Shown here piece after piece: positions 18,701 to 28,197 of a stretch of DNA of 64,000 bases. Positions within the stretch are counted from its first letter, which is position 1. Each line of letters starts with the position of its first letter. Source of the DNA: Gilvimarinus japonicus (GTDB taxonomy: Bacteria; Pseudomonadota; Gammaproteobacteria; Pseudomonadales; Cellvibrionaceae); the NCBI RefSeq assembly GCF_042847215.1, contig NZ_AP031500.1:2294001-2358000 (forward strand). The letters run 5' to 3'. The notes beneath the pieces were generated by a model. It had not been told where the DNA came from. It saw only the letters and a program-made list of their open reading frames with translations, and ran no database searches. Both the position numbers and the translations under genes were made by a program.

Positions 18701-20600
18701 TATTTTTAAAGCGCTCGGCTAAAGCTTGGCTAAACACCACCTCGCCGCGGCGAGGTTGCAAGGTAAAGTCGTGCAGCCAGATCGTTACACCTGTGTGATG
18801 TTTAAGGCGAAACGGATGCTCGGCAATAACCCGTAACCCCATATTTTCCACTAACGGAATAATATCCGATAAGGCGACCGCATCCCCACGGTGAAATAAT
18901 TTAAACCGCAGTGTTTTCGCTTCTTCGCCGTCCAGCAGCTCTAGAGCGAGAGGCTCATCGTTTGCTGTAAGCGACTCTAATATTGCGATATCGGCAACCG
19001 CGTCACCACCGCAATAATACTCCTGGTAACTATTGCCAAAACTTTGCCGGTATTTTTGCTGCAGTTGCCAGGCACGCTCTTCGCCGTAAACCTCCTTCAA
19101 GGATTGATATAAATCATCCTCCCAAGATCGAACCTCAGCAGCCACACCCCGCTCTATCGCCTCTAGGTCAAACTCAGCGCTGTCATCTTTCGGCAGGCGA
19201 AACACCAGGTGAACACGCGCTAATACGGACTCTGAGAAATAAGTATTAAACTGCTGATCACACGCGCCAATCTGTTCGGCAATATAAGTCTGTATACGCT
19301 CTCTCACTGCACTTGAAAATAAGTCTCGGGGGATATAAACCAAACAGCTTAAGAACTTGCCGAACCTGTCCGCGCGCGCAAACACCCGCACCTGATAGCG
19401 CTCCCCTATCGCTAAAATACCCGTGATGGTTTCATAGAGCTCGGCGGTGCTCGCCTGAAACAGCTCGTCTCTTGGGTAGGTCGCTATCACTTGTGCGAGC
19501 GCTTTACCCTCGTGGGTCCAGGGGTTTAGGCCAATTCGTTCCCGCAGCTCGGTGATTTTATCGCGTACCAAGGGGATTTTTTCAGGCGAGTCGTAGTAAA
19601 CCGAAGAGGTGTAAAGACCTAAAAAGCGCGCCTCACCGCATACTGCACCTGTGTTATCAAAACGTTTCACCACAACGTAATCGGGGTAAACATGCCGGTG
19701 CACGCGGCTTAACTCGGGCGACTTACTAAACGCCATAACCGACGGTGACAAATAAAACCGCTCCACACCAGGGCTTGAACCGTCAAAGGTTTTTACTTTG
19801 CGCGGCCCACCATCGTCAAACAACCCAAGCCTTCGCGCGGTATTTTCTTGTAATACCTCCTGACCATCACGTTCAACCCGGTCAAACTCGGCGTAGCCCA
19901 AAAAGGTAAAGTGGTCGGCCATCAACCACCGTAAAAACTCCTGCGCCCCGGCAACACCATGTAACTGGTTGTCATCCAAGACACCATCGAGCTCATCGGC
20001 CACTTGCTGCGCACACGCTTTTAAGTTCGGAAAGTCGCGCACCACCTGCACGACTTGTCCCAGCACCTCTCGCAGGGCCTGCTCCAGCTCCCGCAACACA
20101 TCGGCATCGGTAATCGTGCCTATCTCAAAGTACAACAACGCCTCCGCGGGCGCCTCTTGACTGTTTAGTGGCGCAACGTTACGCAACCATCCATCAGGAC
20201 GATCTGCCGCAAACGGCGTACTTTTCACACTGTAAATCGGGATATTTTTTGCGGTTAATTCGAGCCTGACTGAATCAACCAAAAATGGCATGTCCCGCTG
20301 ATGCACCAATAGTACTGTGTGAGCACCATCAAAGCCGTGCGTCTCGTGGTGCGGGTTAAAAACTTGCACATTGGGGTAAGCCTCTGTGTAAGTGAGTTGT
20401 TGCCAGATCCAACTCACTAAGGCGGAAACATCGCCCAAAGGACGCCCATCAAAATCCTCCCCCGGAAAATGCCTAAAAAACAACCGGCACCACTGTCGAC
20501 AAGCTTCAGCTTGATCGGGCTTGGCCTGCGCCGCTACCGTATCGGTGACTTTTTGCACAACTTGGTCGCTTGCACTCGAAAAAACATCAGTGTTGCTCAT
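15741..20600 (-). CDS. gdhB: NAD-specific glutamate dehydrogenase, 180-kDa class
   Basis: Very large (1619-residue) NAD-dependent glutamate dehydrogenase, oxidising glutamate to 2-oxoglutarate and ammonia. It has the long regulatory N-terminal region of the L-GDH180 class (with ACT-like segments). The catalytic domain in the middle contains GGLRWSDR, PSGAKGGFV and the nucleotide-binding region IGIGDMGGDVFGNGML. A helical C-terminal extension follows. The length matches Pseudomonas GdhB. An AGGAG lies 12 bases before the ATG, which is rather far. It is flanked by gaps on both sides and is probably transcribed alone. Confidence 0.95.
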   Translation of the reverse strand: MSNTDVFSSASDQVVQKVTDTVAAQAKPDQAEACRQWCRLFFRHFPGEDFDGRPLGDVSALVSWIWQQLTYTEAYPNVQVFNPHHETHGFDGAHTVLLVHQRDMPFLVDSVRLELTAKNIPIYSVKSTPFAADRPDGWLRNVAPLNSQEAPAEALLYFEIGTITDADVLRELEQALREVLGQVVQVVRDFPNLKACAQQVADELDGVLDDNQLHGVAGAQEFLRWLMADHFTFLGYAEFDRVERDGQEVLQENTARRLGLFDDGGPRKVKTFDGSSPGVERFYLSPSVMAFSKSPELSRVHRHVYPDYVVVKRFDNTGAVCGEARFLGLYTSSVYYDSPEKIPLVRDKITELRERIGLNPWTHEGKALAQVIATYPRDELFQASTAELYETITGILAIGERYQVRVFARADRFGKFLSCLVYIPRDLFSSAVRERIQTYIAEQIGACDQQFNTYFSESVLARVHLVFRLPKDDSAEFDLEAIERGVAAEVRSWEDDLYQSLKEVYGEERAWQLQQKYRQSFGNSYQEYYCGGDAVADIAILESLTANDEPLALELLDGEEAKTLRFKLFHRGDAVALSDIIPLVENMGLRVIAEHPFRLKHHTGVTIWLHDFTLQPRRGEVVFSQALAERFKNTVEALWYGRADNDSFNRLVIDAGLDWRSADMLRAYAAYLRQTLVSYTLDYVVDALVAHSDITAQLCRYFAIKFDPNWRAENQDEENHKNRDVALEDCEASILAALDDVANLNEDRIIRHYLNLLKASLRCNFYQGRERDYFAVKLASRRLLDIPEPRPLYEIFVYSKRFEGVHLRGGKIARGGLRWSDRLQDYRTEVLGLVKAQQVKNAVIVPSGAKGGFVCKQAAQLNRDDFLAEGIACYKQFINALLDLTDNLVDDKIAPPEQLLRYDEDDPYLVVAADKGTASFSDTANAIALEHGFWLGDAFASGGSHGYDHKAMGITARGAWVSVQRHFLERDLDVQKTPFSVIGIGDMGGDVFGNGMLCSAQTKLLAAFNNLHIFIDPSPDPAASYAERERLFKMPRSSWADYNRELISAGGGVFERSAKSISISDAMQERFALEADQLTPDELIHKLLQAPVDLIWNGGIGTYVKARQESHADVGDKTSDSLRVNGEQLRCKVFAEGGNLGMTQRGRVEFCRNGGACNTDFIDNSAGVDCSDHEVNIKILLADLLKRGELQESNRDELLEAMTEEVAASVLAHNYQQTQAISLAEGDVLERSSEYRRFINHLESEGKLDRTLEFLPNDEELIERHGKEQGLTRPELSVLISYAKVDLKEQLASSVIVDEPSVKRLCAEAFPERLRKPYKDAIERHRLRREIIATQLANELVNRQGFTFVQRLRDATGADSAKVASAYRVAREVEQSPQRWAALESLDYQVSAEVQMALMQELMRRVRRTTRWFLRNRSGGIDIGADIECFAQSVQEVKPMLAQGMADTTKASWHERIGFFTAAGVSESLAQETVSAGYLYAGLGVVEVARGCNRALALVARVYTALIEALELDGFARQLSSVRVDNYWQALAREAYMDDLESELRRMTEILARECDPAADAEAGAVAVERWCEEHRAAIDRWALMAGHVRASQTADYAMFSVALRELTDLARIAESRLD

Positions 20601-20971
20601 TGCGGTTGATCACTCCTGTTTTTCAGTTGGTGTTCATACCTTAGCAAACGCGCGGCTCACTTGTATAAAAAGAGTAAGTAAATTTAGCTAAATAAATAAA
20701 GGACAGCATTAGCACCTTTATTAAGCTGATAAGCGTAGAATTCCCTTGAATTTTAAGGAACTGACGCCACATTTGTGAGTCTACGGCCTGTTATTCGGAT
20801 TTGAACGCCAAAAGTGCGACTCACTGCCACTTATCATCGTATCGTTCACAACCCCAACTGGTCTTTTTATGTACAAAAACTGGGTTTATAGGGCCACTTG
20901 CTAGCGCGGCTAACCGCAACGGCTCTATACCGCACACATAAACTGACAAAATATAAACGAAGGTTTATCCC
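20601..20971. other. Divergent intergenic region between gdhB and moxR
   Basis: 371 bp with no credible gene; both flanking genes point outward, so promoters for each must lie here. It is AT-rich near 20660-20720, where a TATACA-like element could serve gdhB. An imperfect inverted repeat (TTCCCTT...AAGGAA) sits near 20740-20760. No strong promoter can be called by eye. Confidence 0.4.
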
Positions 20972-21931
20972 ATGCAGCCACAACAGCACATCGAAGCCCT
21001 AACCCACTGGCTTAACGATCAAATTGTTGGTCAACCCCACTTAGTCCAGCGCCTATTGATCGCGCTACTCGCCGATGGCCATTTATTGGTTGAGGGCGCT
21101 CCAGGGCTGGCAAAAACCAAGGCGATTAAAACCCTGGCGGACGCCATTGAAGGCGATTTTAATCGTATCCAGTTTACTCCGGACCTATTGCCGGCCGATG
21201 TCACAGGCACCGACATTTACCGCCCCGAACACGGCAGCTTTGAATTCCAAGCCGGCCCGATCTTTCACAACCTAGTTTTGGCCGATGAAATTAACCGCGC
21301 ACCGGCAAAAGTGCAGTCAGCCCTGCTTGAAGCAATGGCCGAGCGCCAGGTGAGCGTGGGCAACAAAACCTACCCGCTACCACCGCTTTTTATGGTGATG
21401 GCCACCCAAAACCCCATTGAGCAAGAGGGGACTTACCCGCTCCCCGAGGCTCAGCTCGACCGGTTTTTACTGCACGTCAATGTTGATTACCCCGACATTG
21501 CCGCCGAGCGCAAAATCTTGGCGATTATCCGCGCCGAGGCCAGCGCCACCGCAGCGACACCACCACCGCCGATTAGCCAAGACACTATTTTAAACGCACG
21601 ACGTGACATTCTCTCGCTACATTTGAGCGATGCCGTAGAGGAATACATCGTCCAGCTCATCAACGCCACCCGGCGCCCCGGGGACTACAGTGAAACTCTC
21701 GCAGGACAACTAGAATATGGCGCCAGCCCCCGGGGCACCATCGCCCTAGAACGCTGCGCCCGTGCCCACGCCTGGCTCGCCGGTAAGGATTACGTTAGCC
21801 CCGACGACGTTGCTGCGGTAATTCACGACTGCCTGCGCCACCGGTTAATCTTGAGCTTTGAAGCAGAAGCCGCCGGCACCACAGCCAACGATGTCATCGA
21901 TCAGCTGCTAGCCAGCGTACCAGTTGCCTAA
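20972..21931 (+). CDS. MoxR-family AAA+ ATPase
   Basis: Chaperone-like AAA+ ATPase that typically acts with von Willebrand-A proteins to mature or regulate envelope complexes. The 319-residue protein contains Walker A GAPGLAKTK, Walker B LVLADEINRAP, sensor motif ATQNPIEQEG and an arginine-finger region PEAQLDRF. It leads a tight operon (DUF58, DUF4381, two VWA proteins, BatD). Physiological target unknown; in related systems the locus affects stress tolerance and envelope integrity. Confidence 0.93.
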   Translation: MQPQQHIEALTHWLNDQIVGQPHLVQRLLIALLADGHLLVEGAPGLAKTKAIKTLADAIEGDFNRIQFTPDLLPADVTGTDIYRPEHGSFEFQAGPIFHNLVLADEINRAPAKVQSALLEAMAERQVSVGNKTYPLPPLFMVMATQNPIEQEGTYPLPEAQLDRFLLHVNVDYPDIAAERKILAIIRAEASATAATPPPPISQDTILNARRDILSLHLSDAVEEYIVQLINATRRPGDYSETLAGQLEYGASPRGTIALERCARAHAWLAGKDYVSPDDVAAVIHDCLRHRLILSFEAEAAGTTANDVIDQLLASVPVA

Positions 21932-21940
21932 GGTTTATTT

Positions 21941-22915
21941 ATGGGTGCCAATAAGCCAGCGATTAACGCACTAGGCCGAGCCCAAGGCGCTTACTGCGAC
22001 ATGGGCAACTTGCTACGCGCGCGATTTGCCGCGCGGGAGCTAAACCTGTTTGCCCGTCGCCCGGCGCGCAGCATGCAAAGCGGCCGCCTGCGTACTCGGT
22101 TTCGCGGCCGCGGTGTCGATTTTGAAGAAGTTCGTTTGTATCAAGCCGGCGACGATATTCGCGCAATTGACTGGCGCGTTACCGCTCGCACCCAGGTCCC
22201 GCACACTAAGCTGTACAGCGAAGAGCGCGAGCGCCCCGTGTACATCCTCTGCGACCAGCGCCCCGACATGTTTTTTGGCAGTGTTAACTGTTTTAAATCG
22301 GTACTCGCCTGCCACATCAGCGCCCTACTAAGTTGGGCCGCCCTCGAAGGGGGCGACCGCCTTGGCGCACTCGTTTTTAACGATCAAGAATTTCGCGACC
22401 TACGCCCTAAGCGTAGCAAGCACACGGTGCTGGCAGGACTGCAACTGTTGCAATCGTTTAATCACCGATTAACCAGCCCCCTTGGTAGCGGGCCATTAAC
22501 TCTGGCGCAAATGCTTAAAGACACACGTCGTATCGCCAAGCCCGGCTCAGCGCTATTTATTGTCAGTGATTTACACGATCTAGACGCCGAGACTGAAAAG
22601 CAATTGTTTCACTTGCACCGACATTTAGATATCACCCTGATCCGCACTCACGACCCACTAGAGCACGCCATCAGCGGTAGCGGCCAGCTCACTATTACCA
22701 ACGGCCACGATCGCCAACAGCTGCCGGTGGGCGACAAGCGTTTTCAAAGGCAGTATCGCGAGCTCAACCAACGCCGCGAGCAACAGCTTAGTGACACCAC
22801 CGCGCGTCTGGGTCTGGAGGTAATCGACATTAGCACCAGTGACGACCCAGTCGAGCGACTACGCCAACGTTTTGGCCGGCAACAGCGACAATCGAGTAGC
22901 AAGCGCACACCATGA
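21941..22915 (+). CDS. DUF58 protein of the MoxR operon
   Basis: 324-residue cytosolic protein with the DUF58 core (VDFEEVRLYQAGDDIRAIDWRVTAR), a degenerate VWA-like fold usually encoded beside MoxR. An AAGG lies seven bases before the first ATG; a second in-frame ATG 20 codons later could also be used. It starts 9 bp after moxR and its stop overlaps the next start (ATGA). The exact function of the family is not established. Confidence 0.9.
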   Translation: MGANKPAINALGRAQGAYCDMGNLLRARFAARELNLFARRPARSMQSGRLRTRFRGRGVDFEEVRLYQAGDDIRAIDWRVTARTQVPHTKLYSEERERPVYILCDQRPDMFFGSVNCFKSVLACHISALLSWAALEGGDRLGALVFNDQEFRDLRPKRSKHTVLAGLQLLQSFNHRLTSPLGSGPLTLAQMLKDTRRIAKPGSALFIVSDLHDLDAETEKQLFHLHRHLDITLIRTHDPLEHAISGSGQLTITNGHDRQQLPVGDKRFQRQYRELNQRREQQLSDTTARLGLEVIDISTSDDPVERLRQRFGRQQRQSSSKRTP

Positions 22916-23421
22916 ACCCAACCGATCCTCTGGCACAATTAAAAGATATTCACACCCCCGACCCCGTTGCCTGGTGGCCGCTGGCCCTAGGCTGGTGGGT
23001 GGTGATTTTTATTGGTGTGGCTTTACTTATCGCACTGATCCTGTGGGCGTTAAAACGTAAACGCCAGCGCCGCTACGTAACGCAAGCGCAAACTGAGCTG
23101 CAAGCTTTAGCCAATAGCAAACTCAACACAAACGAGTTTATCGCAGCGGTTAACGGCATACTTAAACGTGTAGCGCTGCATCGCAACCGAAACTATAAAA
23201 TCGGGACCCTAAGCGGCCAAGCTTGGCTTGCCTACCTTGACCAATCGCTGGCAAAAAACTCAACGGCGTTTCGCGAAGGTTGCGGACGCGCATTAGGCGA
23301 GGCGGCCTATCAGCCCTCTCCCGAGGTTGACCACAAAGCCGTTACCGCGCTGGCAAAGCGCTGGATAAGCCAGCACAAAATCAAAAACAACGTAACACCA
23401 CAGGAGCACGCCCATGTTTGA
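22912..23421 (+). CDS. DUF4381 single-pass membrane protein
   Basis: 169 residues. A hydrophobic segment at about residues 20-45 (WWPLALGWWVVIFIGVALL) is followed by a basic stretch and a soluble helical domain; this is the DUF4381 arrangement seen between DUF58 and VWA genes in Pseudomonas-type MoxR operons. It overlaps both neighbours, by 4 bp upstream and 8 bp downstream, suggesting translational coupling and a shared complex. No enzymatic motif is visible. Confidence 0.85.
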   Translation: MNPTDPLAQLKDIHTPDPVAWWPLALGWWVVIFIGVALLIALILWALKRKRQRRYVTQAQTELQALANSKLNTNEFIAAVNGILKRVALHRNRNYKIGTLSGQAWLAYLDQSLAKNSTAFREGCGRALGEAAYQPSPEVDHKAVTALAKRWISQHKIKNNVTPQEHAHV

Positions 23422-24463
23422 ATTCGGCTGGCTCTGGCTACTGGCCCTATTACCCGCCCCATTGCTAATGCGCTTTGTGCCCGCTAAGACACAAAATGAT
23501 GCCGCTTTGCGTGTACCGTTTTTTAATCAGGTACACGGCATGGGGCAAAGCTCTCAGGGCGGCCGTAAAAATATCGCCAACTATTTATTGCTATGGCTTA
23601 TTTGGGTGCTCTGCGTGCTTGCCGCCGCTGACCCGCGCTGGTTAGGCGAAGCGAAATCCCTGCCTTACACCGGTCGGGACTTAATGCTAGCGGTCGACAT
23701 TTCAAAAAGTATGGATGAAAAAGACATGCTGCCTCCCGGCGTTACTAGCATGCAGTTTCAAAACCGCAGCTACAATCGCTTAGATGCCGTGAAAGCGGTG
23801 ATTGGCGATTTTGCCCGGCAGCGTCAAGGAGACCGCTTAGGGTTAATACTATTTGCCGATCAAGCTTATCTACAAGCGCCGCTGACGTACGACACGGCAA
23901 CGGTTAACCAACTCCTGCAAGAGGCACAAATCGGTTTTGCCGGCGCCGCTACTGCCATTGGTGATGCCCTGGGTTTGGCTATTAAACGACTCAAAGATCG
24001 CCCCGAAGGCAGCCGCCGTATTATATTGTTAAGCGATGGTGCCAATACCGCCGGCCAAACAGAGCCCATGGACGCCGCGCAAAAAGCGCGAGATATGGGC
24101 GTAAAGATTTACACCATCGGCTTTGGCGCCGAAGAGCAAATCGTGCAAACCGCTTTTGGCCCGCGACGCTACAATCCCTCACGAGACTTAGATGAAGGAG
24201 CTTTGCAAGAGATCGCCGAGCTAACCGGCGGGCAATACTTTCGCGCCCGTTCGACCGAAGAGCTGGAGCTTATTCACAAGCGTCTCGACGCACTGGAGCC
24301 GATCGAGCTGGATGAGCTAAAAGTACGCCCCAGTAAACGACTGTTTTTTTGGCCGCTTGGATTGGCATTACTACTAACCCTGTTACTCGCACTGCGCTTT
24401 ATTCCGTTTGGTACGACAGCCGCTCGCACCAGTCATCGTCAAACCGCGGGAGCAGACTCATGA
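23414..24463 (+). CDS. Membrane von Willebrand factor A protein (BatA-like)
   Basis: 349-residue inner-membrane protein: an N-terminal hydrophobic pair (about residues 3-20 and 55-75), a VWA domain and a C-terminal transmembrane helix (about 310-330). The metal-ion-dependent adhesion site is intact: DISKS at about residue 95, with the later threonine and aspartate positions (LLSDGANTAG). CAGGAG precedes the ATG by seven bases. Partner of the second VWA protein that overlaps it by 4 bp. Confidence 0.92.
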   Translation: MFEFGWLWLLALLPAPLLMRFVPAKTQNDAALRVPFFNQVHGMGQSSQGGRKNIANYLLLWLIWVLCVLAAADPRWLGEAKSLPYTGRDLMLAVDISKSMDEKDMLPPGVTSMQFQNRSYNRLDAVKAVIGDFARQRQGDRLGLILFADQAYLQAPLTYDTATVNQLLQEAQIGFAGAATAIGDALGLAIKRLKDRPEGSRRIILLSDGANTAGQTEPMDAAQKARDMGVKIYTIGFGAEEQIVQTAFGPRRYNPSRDLDEGALQEIAELTGGQYFRARSTEELELIHKRLDALEPIELDELKVRPSKRLFFWPLGLALLLTLLLALRFIPFGTTAARTSHRQTAGADS

Positions 24464-26457
24464 ACTGGCTAACAGAGTTTCATTTTTTAAGACCTTGGGC
24501 ACTGCTGCTTATCGTGCCTGTTGGCATCCTTGTCGCAGTCCTGTGGCGCACGCGGGCCAACCACTCGCGCTGGCAGCAATTAATTGCCCCCGAGTTGCTC
24601 ACTCATTTAATCGATGGGGTTAGCAAAAAACAGTCGCGTTTAGGTGTTATCGCCGTCGCAAGTGCATTAGTGATTGCCTGCCTAGCATTAGCGGGGCCCG
24701 CGTGGGAGCGCCAGAGCTCACCGGTACACCGCCAAGCCAACGCCCTTATTATCGCCCTCGACTTGTCTCCCTCAATGGTCGTAAAGGATGTTAAGCCGAG
24801 CCGATTAGTGCGCGCCCGGCTAAAAGTCGCCGAGCTACTTAAAGCGCGCGACGAAGGTGAAACCGCGCTCATCGTATACGGCGACGACGCCCATTTAGTG
24901 ACCCCGTTAACTGACGACACCAAAACCATTGCATCCATGTTGCCCACGTTAACGCCCTCTATTATGCCTGTCCCCGGTAGCCGCCCAGAGGCCGCCATAG
25001 AGCGGGCCTTAAAAATGTTTAGTGATGCCGGCTACGACCACGGCCACATTTTATTGGTCACAGATGAGGTGACAACCGATGCAGCGCATAATATCAACAA
25101 GACTTTAAAAAACACCGGTATTCGCTTGTTGATTTTGGGCGTTGGCACCGATGCTGGCGCCCCCATTCCCTCTGGTCGCGGTGGTTTTGTTCGCGATGCT
25201 AGTAACGATGTGGTGATCGCCCGTTTAGGCAGCGCCCGATTGCAAAAACTCGCGCAGAATAACGGTGGACGTTACATTACCAACACCGTCGACCAGCAAG
25301 ATATCGACTACCTAAACCCTGCAGGCAGTCTTTTAGAGCGGCCAAAGGATGACGACACGCGCAACCAAAAAATGGATCAATGGCTCGATCGCGGTCCGTG
25401 GTTGGTACTGCTATTACTGCCACTATTACTGTTAAGCTTTCGTCGCGGCACGGTCGTGGCCATATTAATGTTGCCTTTATTGGCCGTCCAGTCGCCTCCC
25501 TTACAGGCACAAGCGTTAGAGAGCCCTATTTTAAACAAGGCCTTTTTAACGCCAGACCAGCGCGGGGCCAAAGCACTGAGTGATGGTGATACCGCTAGCG
25601 CAGCCGAAGCGTTTAAAGATCCACTATGGAAAGGTACAGCGCAATACCGCGCCGGTAACTTTGAGGCTGCCGCCAACAGCTTTGCCCAGTATGACAGCGC
25701 ACTGGCCCACTACAACCGGGGCAATGCTCTGGCCCGCGCTGGCAAATTAGACGAAGCGCTGAATGCCTACAAACAAGCACTAAAAGCAGACCCGGAAATG
25801 ACCGACGCCAAGGCCAACAAGGCACTCCTAGAGCAGCTCCAAGAACAACAAAAGCAGCAAGAACAACAGAGTCAGCAGCAACAAGATCAATCCGGGCAAA
25901 ACTCGTCACAATCTGAGCAACAACAATCACAAAACTCGCAGCAGGATCAGCAGCAAAGCGAGCAAAATAGCGAGAGTGACAACAGCAGTGCTGACTCTCA
26001 ATCTGGAGCCAACTCCTCATCCGGCTCGCCCTCAGACCCACAGGATAAGCCGGGGCAATCCGATCCGCAAAACTCTGCGGCCTCCTCAGATCCGTCTCAG
26101 GGCGAGGCCGAACAAAATACACAAAACGACGACGGGCAGTCGTCCTCTGCCAACTCACAAAGCGCTCAAGATCAAGCGCAAAGCGAACAACAAACCTCTA
26201 GCGCCAGCTCCGGCGCTAACACTGGCGAGAATACTGGAGAGGACGGTGAAGGTGAGCAAGAAATCGAGGCTCAGGCACAACCATTAACGCCTGAAGAGCA
26301 AGAGGCTCGCCAAGCTACCGAACAATGGCTACGGCAAATACCGGATGATCCGTCTGGGCTGCTGCGCAATAAATTTCGCTATGAATACAACCAACAACGC
26401 CAGGATCGGCAACAGAAAAAGCTGAACACGTTTGGCAACTCTGAGCAACGCTGGTAA
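24460..26457 (+). CDS. Fused VWA-TPR membrane protein (BatB/BatC-like) with Gln/Ser-rich linker
   Basis: 665 residues from the ATG at 24460, which has GGGAG upstream and overlaps the preceding stop as ATGA. Order: two N-terminal membrane helices, a VWA domain with intact MIDAS (DLSPS near residue 101), two more hydrophobic segments (about 313-345) and TPR repeats (about 394-447). A very low-complexity Gln/Ser/Asp/Asn-rich stretch (about 461-597) follows, then a short conserved C-terminal segment (ATEQWLRQIPDDPSGLLRNKF). This joins the roles of BatB (VWA) and BatC (TPR), which are separate genes in some bacteria. The TPR part lies after the paired hydrophobic segments. Confidence 0.9.
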   Translation: MNWLTEFHFLRPWALLLIVPVGILVAVLWRTRANHSRWQQLIAPELLTHLIDGVSKKQSRLGVIAVASALVIACLALAGPAWERQSSPVHRQANALIIALDLSPSMVVKDVKPSRLVRARLKVAELLKARDEGETALIVYGDDAHLVTPLTDDTKTIASMLPTLTPSIMPVPGSRPEAAIERALKMFSDAGYDHGHILLVTDEVTTDAAHNINKTLKNTGIRLLILGVGTDAGAPIPSGRGGFVRDASNDVVIARLGSARLQKLAQNNGGRYITNTVDQQDIDYLNPAGSLLERPKDDDTRNQKMDQWLDRGPWLVLLLLPLLLLSFRRGTVVAILMLPLLAVQSPPLQAQALESPILNKAFLTPDQRGAKALSDGDTASAAEAFKDPLWKGTAQYRAGNFEAAANSFAQYDSALAHYNRGNALARAGKLDEALNAYKQALKADPEMTDAKANKALLEQLQEQQKQQEQQSQQQQDQSGQNSSQSEQQQSQNSQQDQQQSEQNSESDNSSADSQSGANSSSGSPSDPQDKPGQSDPQNSAASSDPSQGEAEQNTQNDDGQSSSANSQSAQDQAQSEQQTSSASSGANTGENTGEDGEGEQEIEAQAQPLTPEEQEARQATEQWLRQIPDDPSGLLRNKFRYEYNQQRQDRQQKKLNTFGNSEQRW

Positions 26458-26463
26458 CAACCG

Positions 26464-28194
26464 ATGAGTAGAAGTAAGACTATGATCCAACCACTGGTTT
26501 TAAGCGCTAACTTTTTGCGGCTGCTGGTACTACTGGCCGTCTGCGTCGCCGGCATCAGCATTTCGGCTGAGGCGGCTAGCGCCACCTTAAGTGCCGAGGC
26601 GGACCGCACGCAAATCAACATAAACGATCAACTGAACGTTAAGTTTCGGTTGCGCGGCGGCAGCCAGAACTCCGAGCCTGATTTCTCGCCAGTACAAGAA
26701 GACTTTGAAATACTCTCAACGTATCGCACTCAGCGATCGACCAATATCAACGGCAAACACGACGCGTTTTTTGAGTGGACCTTAACCCTTGCCCCTAAGC
26801 GCCGCGGCGAGCTAATTATTCCCAGTATCCGCACCGGAAGCGCCCAATCAGAGTCTATCGCCATTTCCGTCAGTGATGCGCCAGAAAACCCAGCGGCCGC
26901 CGGTGCGGAGCTTTTTATGACGCTCGAACCGAATAAAAGCAGTGTCTATGTTCAAGAGCAAGTGCTACTCAACGCTAAGATTTATTCAAGACAGAATTTT
27001 GACGCCCAAGAAATACAAGACTTCACACTAGATGACGCGCTAATTGAGGCAATTGCCGAGAATAAATACGTAACCGAGGTGGGCGGTACACCCTATGCTG
27101 TTTATGAGCTAACCTTTGCTCTTTACCCACAAAAAAGTGGCACCTTGACCCTGCCCTCACTCGATTACGCAGTGCGCTTGCGCTCACGCCGCCAATCAAT
27201 ACTCAGCTTTGGTGGCGGCGATGTTAGACGCGGGCGCAGCTCACCCACCGAGCTTGAAGTAAAACCTATACCGGCGGCCAATGGTAACGGACCGTGGCTA
27301 CCCGCCAGTTCAATCAGTTTGACTCAGCATTTTAGTCACGATACCGAATCGCTCACCGCCGGTGAACCTATTACACGCAGCATTACCTTAAAGGCCGAGG
27401 GTTTACACCCAAGCCAACTGCCACCTATTGCGACACCTGATGTAGCGGGGTTTAGTACTTACGCTGACAAACCTCAAACCCAAGAGCGTCGCTCTGAAAC
27501 GGGGTTAAGCAGTGAGCGCACAGACACCATTGCCATGGTGCCCAGTGAGGCTGGCCGTAAAACCTTGCCGCCAATAGAGCTCAAGTGGTTTAACACCACA
27601 ACCGGTGAGTTTGAAACCGCCCGCTTACCGGCAACGCAAACGAAAACAGCAATGCCGGTAGGTGGCAATACTCCTGCGGCGGCGGCAACGCCGCCCAAGC
27701 CGACAGCGACATCATTAAGCGGTGCCCCACAAACCGCCACGGGCTATCAATATGGAGCCGTTTCACGCTATCTCATTATTTCACAAGCGATCACGTTAAT
27801 ACTGCTTGTGATCGTTACAGCGCTCTATCTGCGCGCGCGGAGCAGTCAGCCGCAACAAATAAAATCGTCCGACAAACAAGATCACAATTTGTGGCGAGCA
27901 ATTAAAAAAGCGGGAGCAAAGCACGACTTACCAGAACTGCGCAGCGCACTTTTGCGGTGGGCCCAGATGCATTATTCCCAGCCGATCAGTCGCCTTGAGC
28001 GAATCGCTGGCTTTGCTACAAACGCTGAGCATGAGGAAGAGCTATTGCGGCAGTTGCGGGCACTGGACCAAGCGATTTACCGCCCTAATAACAGTGAGTT
28101 TGACCCGGGTAAATTACTGCCTTTGATTCAACAGCTGCGCGTACAAAAGCGCGACGCGTCGAACTCGCCCCTTGCGCCTTTGTACCCCAGCTAG
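26464..28194 (+). CDS. BatD-like periplasmic protein
   Basis: 576 residues: a signal peptide (hydrophobic core near residues 18-33), a long periplasmic region of immunoglobulin-like strands typical of BatD, one transmembrane helix near residue 430, and a cytoplasmic C-terminal domain. Start choice is uncertain (ATG at 26464 or 26482; neither has a strong ribosome site). It closes the moxR operon six bases after the VWA-TPR gene. Its stop is three bases from the opgH stop on the other strand. Confidence 0.88.
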   Translation: MSRSKTMIQPLVLSANFLRLLVLLAVCVAGISISAEAASATLSAEADRTQININDQLNVKFRLRGGSQNSEPDFSPVQEDFEILSTYRTQRSTNINGKHDAFFEWTLTLAPKRRGELIIPSIRTGSAQSESIAISVSDAPENPAAAGAELFMTLEPNKSSVYVQEQVLLNAKIYSRQNFDAQEIQDFTLDDALIEAIAENKYVTEVGGTPYAVYELTFALYPQKSGTLTLPSLDYAVRLRSRRQSILSFGGGDVRRGRSSPTELEVKPIPAANGNGPWLPASSISLTQHFSHDTESLTAGEPITRSITLKAEGLHPSQLPPIATPDVAGFSTYADKPQTQERRSETGLSSERTDTIAMVPSEAGRKTLPPIELKWFNTTTGEFETARLPATQTKTAMPVGGNTPAAAATPPKPTATSLSGAPQTATGYQYGAVSRYLIISQAITLILLVIVTALYLRARSSQPQQIKSSDKQDHNLWRAIKKAGAKHDLPELRSALLRWAQMHYSQPISRLERIAGFATNAEHEEELLRQLRALDQAIYRPNNSEFDPGKLLPLIQQLRVQKRDASNSPLAPLYPS

Positions 28195-28197
28195 CGG

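Noticed and set aside
26044..26287. Possible extra gene in the Gln/Ser-rich part of the VWA-TPR gene
   Set aside because: Alternative frames here are open only because of the repetitive codons; the main frame is continuous and ends in a conserved tail.
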